Below are positions 59,958 to 64,000 of a stretch of 64,000 bases of DNA, piece after piece. The stretch is from assembly GCF_902498065.1 (NCBI RefSeq), contig NZ_CABVIR010000001.1, positions 744,001 to 808,000 of the forward strand, given 5' to 3'. The notes beneath the pieces are model-generated. The model searched no databases and was not told the DNA's origin. It worked only from the letters and a program-made list of their open reading frames with translations. The stretch's first letter is position 1. Each line of letters begins with the position of its first letter. The DNA comes from Pseudomonas fluorescens (GTDB lineage Bacteria > Pseudomonadota > Gammaproteobacteria > Pseudomonadales > Pseudomonadaceae). Made by a program: the position numbers and the translations under genes.

Positions 59958-60917
59958 ATGATGCAAGCGCAACTGTTGAGTCAGCGCAGCTCCGTATTCG
60001 ACCATGCCGACCCCTACGCGGTGTCGGGCTACGTCAATCAGCATGTCGGTAATCATTGCATCCTGATGCCCCGAGCCGGGCATCCGCTGGCCAGTCTCAA
60101 TCACCGCAAATTTGCCAGTCTCGACCTGTGCCGTATCAGCTACGGCGGCAGCGTTCGCGTCACCTCCGGCGCACTGGAAACCATCTATCACCTGCAAGTG
60201 CTGCTGCGCGGCAATTGCCTGTGGCGCGGTCACGGTCAGGAGCACTATTTTGCCCCCGGCGAGTTGCTGCTGATCAACCCCGACGATCCGGTAGACCTGA
60301 CGTACTCCGACGATTGCGAAAAATTCATCCTCAAAGTCCCGACGTCATTGCTGGAATCGGTTTGCAACGAGCAGCGCTGGCGGTATCCGGCGCAGGGCGT
60401 GCGGTTCCTGGAGAACCGTTATCAGCTCAATGAACTGGAAGGGTTTGTCGGCCTGCTGGCGATGATTTGCCAGGAAGCCGAAGCCACCGAGCAAGTTCCC
60501 AAGGTGCAGGAGCACTACGCACAAATCATCGTCAGCAAAATGCTCAGCCTGATGCAGACCAACGTCAGCCGCATTAGCCTCGGTTCACAGACGGCTACGT
60601 TCGAGGTGATTGCCGACTACATCGCGCGCAACCTCAAGCAGGACATCGACAGCGAAGAACTGGCGCGCCAGGCGCGGATGAGCCTGCGTTCGTTGTATGG
60701 CTTGTTCGAACGCAACGCCGGCACTACGCCGAAAAACTACATTCGGCAGAAACGCCTGGAACGCATTAATGCATGCCTGATCGATCCCACCTGCAATGTG
60801 CGGAACGTCACTGAGGTGGCGATGGATTATGGGTTCCTGCATTTGGGACGATTTTCGGATAATTATCGCAAGCAGTTTGGGGAGTTGCCTTCGGATACGT
60901 TGAAGCGGCGGGAGTGA
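59958..60917 (+). CDS. benR: AraC/XylS-family activator of the ben genes, BenR
   Basis: 319 residues closely following XylS/BenR: VSGYVNQHVGNH near the start, LDLCRISYGGSVRVTSGALE, GEHYFAPGELLLINPDDPVD and EKFILKVP in the effector domain, and a C-terminal double helix-turn-helix (SLRSLYGLFERNAGTTPKNY, GFLHLGRFSDNYRKQFGELP). BenR binds benzoate and activates benABCD. Its target benA begins 3 kb downstream, separated by a minus-strand islet. CGAGAG precedes the ATG. Confidence 0.92.
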   Translation: MMQAQLLSQRSSVFDHADPYAVSGYVNQHVGNHCILMPRAGHPLASLNHRKFASLDLCRISYGGSVRVTSGALETIYHLQVLLRGNCLWRGHGQEHYFAPGELLLINPDDPVDLTYSDDCEKFILKVPTSLLESVCNEQRWRYPAQGVRFLENRYQLNELEGFVGLLAMICQEAEATEQVPKVQEHYAQIIVSKMLSLMQTNVSRISLGSQTATFEVIADYIARNLKQDIDSEELARQARMSLRSLYGLFERNAGTTPKNYIRQKRLERINACLIDPTCNVRNVTEVAMDYGFLHLGRFSDNYRKQFGELPSDTLKRRE

Positions 60918-60940
60918 ATCATGCGGCCAATTAGCATGTT

Positions 60941-61327
60941 TTATGCGAGGTCAAACCTGGCTATGGCTGCGAGACAGCACATCACAAATAAGAGCCCCAA
61001 TAAGGTCCACTGCAAAACGGCCAATTTTCGCTTTAAATTCGCGGGAAATTTTTCCAAATCTTCCGGACACAATTCGCCTCTTTTCAGATAAAAGTTCGGG
61101 AAAGTCACGATCCCGGAAATGCCTCTTATGAGCATTAGCCGTCCCCATGGACCACCATGCTTGAGAGGGGCTCGCACCATGATCGCCGTACAATTTTTAA
61201 GCTGCTCAAGCATCCAGTCCATCTTGGTGTAAGCCATGTGCAATGCGACAGTGATCCAAACTAATGCTGCTGCAAAGTAAATCAGGCCGATGCCGGCGAT
61301 CAACACGTCAACAGTTCCCTGGCTCAT
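60941..61327 (-). CDS. Two-TM protein, candidate immunity protein (second copy)
   Basis: 128 residues: TM1 about 8-30 (LIAGIGLIYFAAALVWITVA), a central amphipathic part with HGGPWGRLMLIRGISGIVTF and PNFYLKRGELCPEDLEKFP, TM2 about 100-122. The plan and the WG-LMLI-GI-G motif match the adjacent protein at 61376-61759, so the two are tandem paralogues. Position directly downstream of a putative effector suggests immunity function against a membrane-active toxin. Unlike its paralogue, it is separated by 48 bases rather than overlapping. Confidence 0.75.
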   Translation of the reverse strand: MSQGTVDVLIAGIGLIYFAAALVWITVALHMAYTKMDWMLEQLKNCTAIMVRAPLKHGGPWGRLMLIRGISGIVTFPNFYLKRGELCPEDLEKFPANLKRKLAVLQWTLLGLLFVMCCLAAIARFDLA

Positions 61328-61375
61328 TTAGCGATCTCATGAATTTTTTCTCCGGCGTAAATTTTTAGGGTGCCG

Positions 61376-61759
61376 CTAATAAAACAATCCGGATTTGCTG
61401 ATAAAGCAAAGTGCAAGCATCGCTAACACAAGTGTTACGAGAAGCCAGTGCATAATTGCCAATTTAAGTCTCAGTGAGTTTGGAATGGCTTGTAGGTCTT
61501 CACTGCTTAACTGACCATTTTTCAGATAAAGTCGTGGAAAAGCAACGTAACCGGTTATCCCTCCAATCAACATCAATTTCCCCCAGATTCCTGCATGCCT
61601 TAAAGGAGTCAAAGTTTTTACTCCAACGCTTTTTGGGAATAGATGTAAAAGCATTTCGATTTTTTTATAAGCCATATAAAGCGCGACCCAGCACCAAACA
61701 GACATACATAAAAATACAGATGCGGATAGCAAACCTACAACAAACCGAGCAGTGCTCAT
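61376..61759 (-). CDS. Two-TM protein, candidate immunity protein (first copy)
   Basis: 127 residues, start MSTARFVVGLLSASVFLCMS overlapping the effector stop by 4 bases (ATGA). TM1 about 6-32, then HAGIWGKLMLIGGITGYVAF and PRLYLKNGQLSSEDL, TM2 about 98-122. Paralogue of the next gene with the shared motif H-G/A-G-x-WG-LMLI-GI-G-V-FP-YLK-G-L-EDL. The nucleotide sequence is visibly AT-rich compared with flanking cat/ben genes. Translational coupling to the effector supports a cognate immunity role (inference). Confidence 0.78.
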   Translation of the reverse strand: MSTARFVVGLLSASVFLCMSVWCWVALYMAYKKIEMLLHLFPKSVGVKTLTPLRHAGIWGKLMLIGGITGYVAFPRLYLKNGQLSSEDLQAIPNSLRLKLAIMHWLLVTLVLAMLALCFISKSGLFY

Positions 61760-63228
61760 TTTGTATTCTCGTGGACTATTTCCCCTGCACTCTCTCCGAG
61801 AATTCCCCCGGCCGAGCCACCTACGTAAGATCCAGCACCGACTATTAACACGCCGCATACGAGACCGGCCGTCCCACCCGTCGGTATAGAAAGTGCAACG
61901 CATAGACTGCTTACCGCGGGTGCCGATAATGTTGCTCCGATTGCCACTCCGCCCAAGATCCCTCCTAAAAAACCTCCAGCTTCGGTAAATTTCACCTTCT
62001 CGCACGCCTCCACATTCCCTTCTGCACAAACACCCTGAACCTTGATGACTGACGCTCCACCACCCACCGCAGTGCCAACCCAACCACCATATTTGACGTA
62101 CTTCGCCGCTTTAGAAACAGCGTCAATATGTGTGGCATAACCAGGAATCTGACCAACAGCCCCAGCTTTTCTCCAGCGATGTACAAGATTTTTCGTCGAT
62201 AGGCCCAACACGTTTTTCAGATTGGGATGATCCGGAAAGCCGATGCTCTTTTTTGTCAGTTTGGTTAGCTGGACGTCCAACTGAGCCAGCAGGCGTTTGC
62301 GTTCGGCATAGAACTCGGGGGAGTTCAGGTGACCCTTGGCTTGAAAGGTCCGGGTATGCAAACTCTCGATGTCACTTAAAATGCCGCTTACGTCTTTCAG
62401 ATTCTTCGAGAACATCGTCAGCCCGGCACTAGCCCCGAGTGACCCCTTGGAAATCAGGAACGCAATCTCGTCATAGTGCCGCGCCATGAAATCGGCCTCT
62501 TCCGAACTCAGCGGTTCCAAGGCTCTGTTTACATTGCCCGCCGCCTGCATCAACAACGCTTCTTCGAAAGTACACAGATGATTGTTTGGATCGCTGAGAA
62601 CGATCATCGTCCCGGCTTTCACCTGATCCAGATTCGGATTCAGGGCCTTGAATTTTGCGATGACAGCGGGGGAGGCTGAGGTGAAAAGCTGAGCTTCGAG
62701 TTTGTCAGCCGTCGTGCTTCTGGGAACGATGTAGAAACCGGGGTCTTCTTGCGGGACTTCCGCTGGACATCGTTCTCGAGGAAAAAACTTTAAATCCGAC
62801 ACCGGATGCGGCGAAGAGGCGGCCTTCAATGCATCGGGCGAATTCGCGGTAGTCGACTTTAAGTTTTGCGCATGGACAAAGCGCAACAAGCGTTCAGGGT
62901 CAGGTTTTAATACTGGCTGAGTCAGCGTCGAGGTCGGTGTTCTTTTAAGCCGTGCGGTCATCGCGCCCTGAGCATTTCGCGCGACGGCTTGCGATTGGAT
63001 AAGCAGGTCGCGTTGTTCTTGCAGAAGCGCCTGTATGCCTTGCTTCGGCGTTTTGTTGCCTTGCGCGACATCATCGGCAATACGCTTCGCGTAATAGGCA
63101 ACTTCCCGATTGAACTGTACCCGCGCCGAACCGTGGGCAAGATATCGAGCGCTGACAGTATGGGCTTGCCCGACCAGTTTCCCGGCAACGCTGTTGACGT
63201 CCGCAAGGTCGTGACGGCTGGAATTCAC
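61756..63228 (-). CDS. Candidate Hcp-dependent T6SS effector, membrane-active type
   Basis: 490 residues from a GTG overlapping the hcp stop (GTGA) with GGGGGGAAGAAG upstream. Parts: residues 1-90 helical, N-terminal; 164-214 LysM-like (FYIVPRSTTADKLEAQLFTS...VKAGTMIVLSDP); 215-350 helical and charged; 378-485 glycine-rich with two or more hydrophobic hairpins (GGFLGGILGGVAIGATLSAP, TAGLVCGVLIVGAGSYVGGS). No enzyme motif is seen. Gly/Ala-rich TM hairpins are typical of pore-forming toxins. Downstream tandem two-TM genes look like immunity genes. A type VI effector is inferred from linkage to Hcp; the activity is unproven. Confidence 0.75.
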   Translation of the reverse strand: MNSSRHDLADVNSVAGKLVGQAHTVSARYLAHGSARVQFNREVAYYAKRIADDVAQGNKTPKQGIQALLQEQRDLLIQSQAVARNAQGAMTARLKRTPTSTLTQPVLKPDPERLLRFVHAQNLKSTTANSPDALKAASSPHPVSDLKFFPRERCPAEVPQEDPGFYIVPRSTTADKLEAQLFTSASPAVIAKFKALNPNLDQVKAGTMIVLSDPNNHLCTFEEALLMQAAGNVNRALEPLSSEEADFMARHYDEIAFLISKGSLGASAGLTMFSKNLKDVSGILSDIESLHTRTFQAKGHLNSPEFYAERKRLLAQLDVQLTKLTKKSIGFPDHPNLKNVLGLSTKNLVHRWRKAGAVGQIPGYATHIDAVSKAAKYVKYGGWVGTAVGGGASVIKVQGVCAEGNVEACEKVKFTEAGGFLGGILGGVAIGATLSAPAVSSLCVALSIPTGGTAGLVCGVLIVGAGSYVGGSAGGILGESAGEIVHENTK

Positions 63229-63710
63229 CCTTCTTCCCCCCAAGAACCGTAACCGGCGGTTTTAGCCAGATGGTGGGTCCACGCGATGTCGCGGTAACGA
63301 ATCGCCACCTGCTCTTGTGGCTCTGCGTCGTTTTGAAAAATGGCGTGAGGGACTTCAAGTGTCAGGTCGACAATGACGCCTCCATTGATCGACACGGTGT
63401 AGAACTTTTCCTGTATGCCGAAGGAGGACACACGGTAAAAACTGATCGTGCAGTTGATTTCCTCTCTGTTTGAAAGCGCTTGGGCGAGTAGCGGCGATGA
63501 TTTGTCCACCGCTTTGGTGATGATGATCGGGCTGTGCGTCGCGCTGTTGATGTTGCCGACGTTGGTCATGTTGTGGCTGTAGGACAGCACCATGATTTCG
63601 TTCGTGTGCGCAGCCTGATATTTGTTGCCGATAGAGTCCTGGGTTGAGCAGCCCGCTGAAATCAATCCTTGAGCTTTTCCGTTTATGGTCATGTAACCGT
63701 GATTAGCCAT
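63225..63710 (-). CDS. hcp: Orphan Hcp-family type VI secretion protein
   Basis: 161 residues. MANHGYMTINGKAQGLISAG with CSTQDSIGNKYQ, IMVLSYSHNM, THSPIIITKAVDKSSPLLAQ, the beta-barrel INCTISFYRVSSFGIQEKFY and the terminal AIRYRDIAWTHH are typical of the Hcp-A class from Pseudomonas. Hcp hexamers build the T6SS tube and can carry effectors in their lumen. No T6SS structural genes occur nearby, so it is an orphan hcp delivering the coupled downstream protein. It is divergent from benA. Confidence 0.93.
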   Translation of the reverse strand: MANHGYMTINGKAQGLISAGCSTQDSIGNKYQAAHTNEIMVLSYSHNMTNVGNINSATHSPIIITKAVDKSSPLLAQALSNREEINCTISFYRVSSFGIQEKFYTVSINGGVIVDLTLEVPHAIFQNDAEPQEQVAIRYRDIAWTHHLAKTAGYGSWGEEG

Positions 63711-63791
63711 AGAACCACTCCTTGTAGTCAGGCGGGCAGTCTATGGCAGAAGTTGTAAGCAGTTATGTAGTCCGATTCCGAAAATACGTTC

Positions 63792-63827
63792 TGCACTAAA
63801 TGGATACAGATCTGCACCCAGTGGATA
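63792..63827 (+). promoter_or_regulatory. Double BenR/XylS-type operator of benA
   Basis: Two direct repeats TGCA-N6-GGATA: TGCACTAAATGGATA (63792-63806) and TGCACCCAGTGGATA (63813-63827), exactly 21 bases apart. This is the XylS/BenR recognition pattern. The site lies between divergent hcp and benA. Confidence 0.9.
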
Positions 63828-63848
63828 GTCCACCCCATTGCCCCGTCC

Positions 63849-63854
63849 TAGCAT
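63849..63854 (+). promoter_or_regulatory. Candidate -10 element of the benA promoter
   Basis: TAGCAT begins 22 bases after the proximal GGATA ends, with a 21-base spacer. The XylS-dependent Pm promoter has the same 21-base distance to its TAGGCT -10 box, so this hexamer is the likely -10. Confidence 0.6.
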
Positions 63855-63891
63855 GAGCCTTGCCTGAACAATAACAATGGAGGCGGCGGCC

Positions 63892-64000
63892 ATGACCCTG
63901 CGACCCGAATATCTTCACTCCCTGCTTGAGGACGATCCAGAACAAGGAATCTATCGCTGCAAGCGCGAGATGTTCACCGACCCGCGGCTGTTCGATCTCG
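63892..64000 (+). CDS. benA: Benzoate 1,2-dioxygenase large subunit, 5' part
   Basis: The first 36 residues are visible and the gene runs off the window. MTLRPEYLHSLLEDDPEQGI and CKREMFTDPRLFDL match the N-terminus of the BenA Rieske oxygenase alpha subunit. BenA with BenB and the BenC reductase dihydroxylates benzoate, leading through BenD to catechol, the CatA substrate. GGAGG precedes the ATG. It is behind the double BenR operator. Confidence 0.92.
   Translation, partial: MTLRPEYLHSLLEDDPEQGIYRCKREMFTDPRLFDL

Overview
The window is chromosomal DNA from a Pseudomonas of the P. fluorescens type. Evidence: a catRBCA/benR/benA block with classical Pseudomonas layout, a six-gene Mrp/Sha antiporter operon with a fused first subunit, many Pseudomonas-restricted small proteins (DUF2790, DUF2789, DUF3087, DUF2784), and repeated REP-type palindromes (core GGGAGCGGGCTTGCCCGC and variants) between genes. 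No rRNA, tRNA, CRISPR array, integrase or insertion sequence was recognised.

Layout. 1-1.9 kb: end of an aldo/keto reductase, an SDR and an SRPBCC protein. 2-4 kb: a two-component system (minus). 4.2-7.2 kb: envelope proteins, a 24-residue membrane peptide, a glutathione transferase and a two-cysteine DksA paralogue. 7.4-14.9 kb: a chemoreceptor with a C-terminal sensory module, two overlapping lipoprotein genes, small unknowns, a glycine-betaine-type binding protein. 15-21.1 kb: Mrp antiporter operon. 21.4-23 kb: a DMT exporter divergent from an XRE-cupin regulator with a 22-bp palindrome between them. 23.1-33.5 kb: a ten-gene organosulfur-type operon behind a candidate sigma-54 promoter (SfnB, a stand-alone acyl-CoA-dehydrogenase tail protein, an NtaA/DszA-type flavin monooxygenase, a degenerate acyl-CoA ligase, a complete branched-chain-type ABC transporter, a FAD protein).

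33.6-38 kb: two secreted small proteins with the same C-terminal tail flanking a periplasmic binding protein, an orphan response regulator, a DUF2790 protein and a probable Tat-exported epoxide-hydrolase-like enzyme. 38-50 kb: ppnN, a diguanylate cyclase, a LysR regulator, a dapA paralogue, azlCD, an SRAP (YedK) protein, a truncated sulfonate-ABC ATPase pseudogene, an SsuA-like binding protein and a lipoprotein deacetylase. 50.4-56.3 kb: a 1954-residue RTX-type protein carrying an almost exact 1008-bp in-frame tandem duplication.

56.3-64 kb: the benzoate/catechol region. catR is divergent from catBCA, then benR, and benA begins at the right edge behind a double BenR/XylS operator whose geometry matches the Pm promoter. 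Between benR and benA, on the opposite strand, sits what I judge the most interesting system here: an orphan Hcp (type VI secretion tube protein), a translationally coupled 490-residue protein with a LysM-like middle and a glycine-rich hydrophobic C-terminus (candidate membrane-active effector), and two tandem paralogous two-TM proteins (candidate immunity proteins). It looks like an effector/immunity islet that split an ancestral benR-benA pair.

All functional names rest on reading protein motifs by eye; no database search was run.
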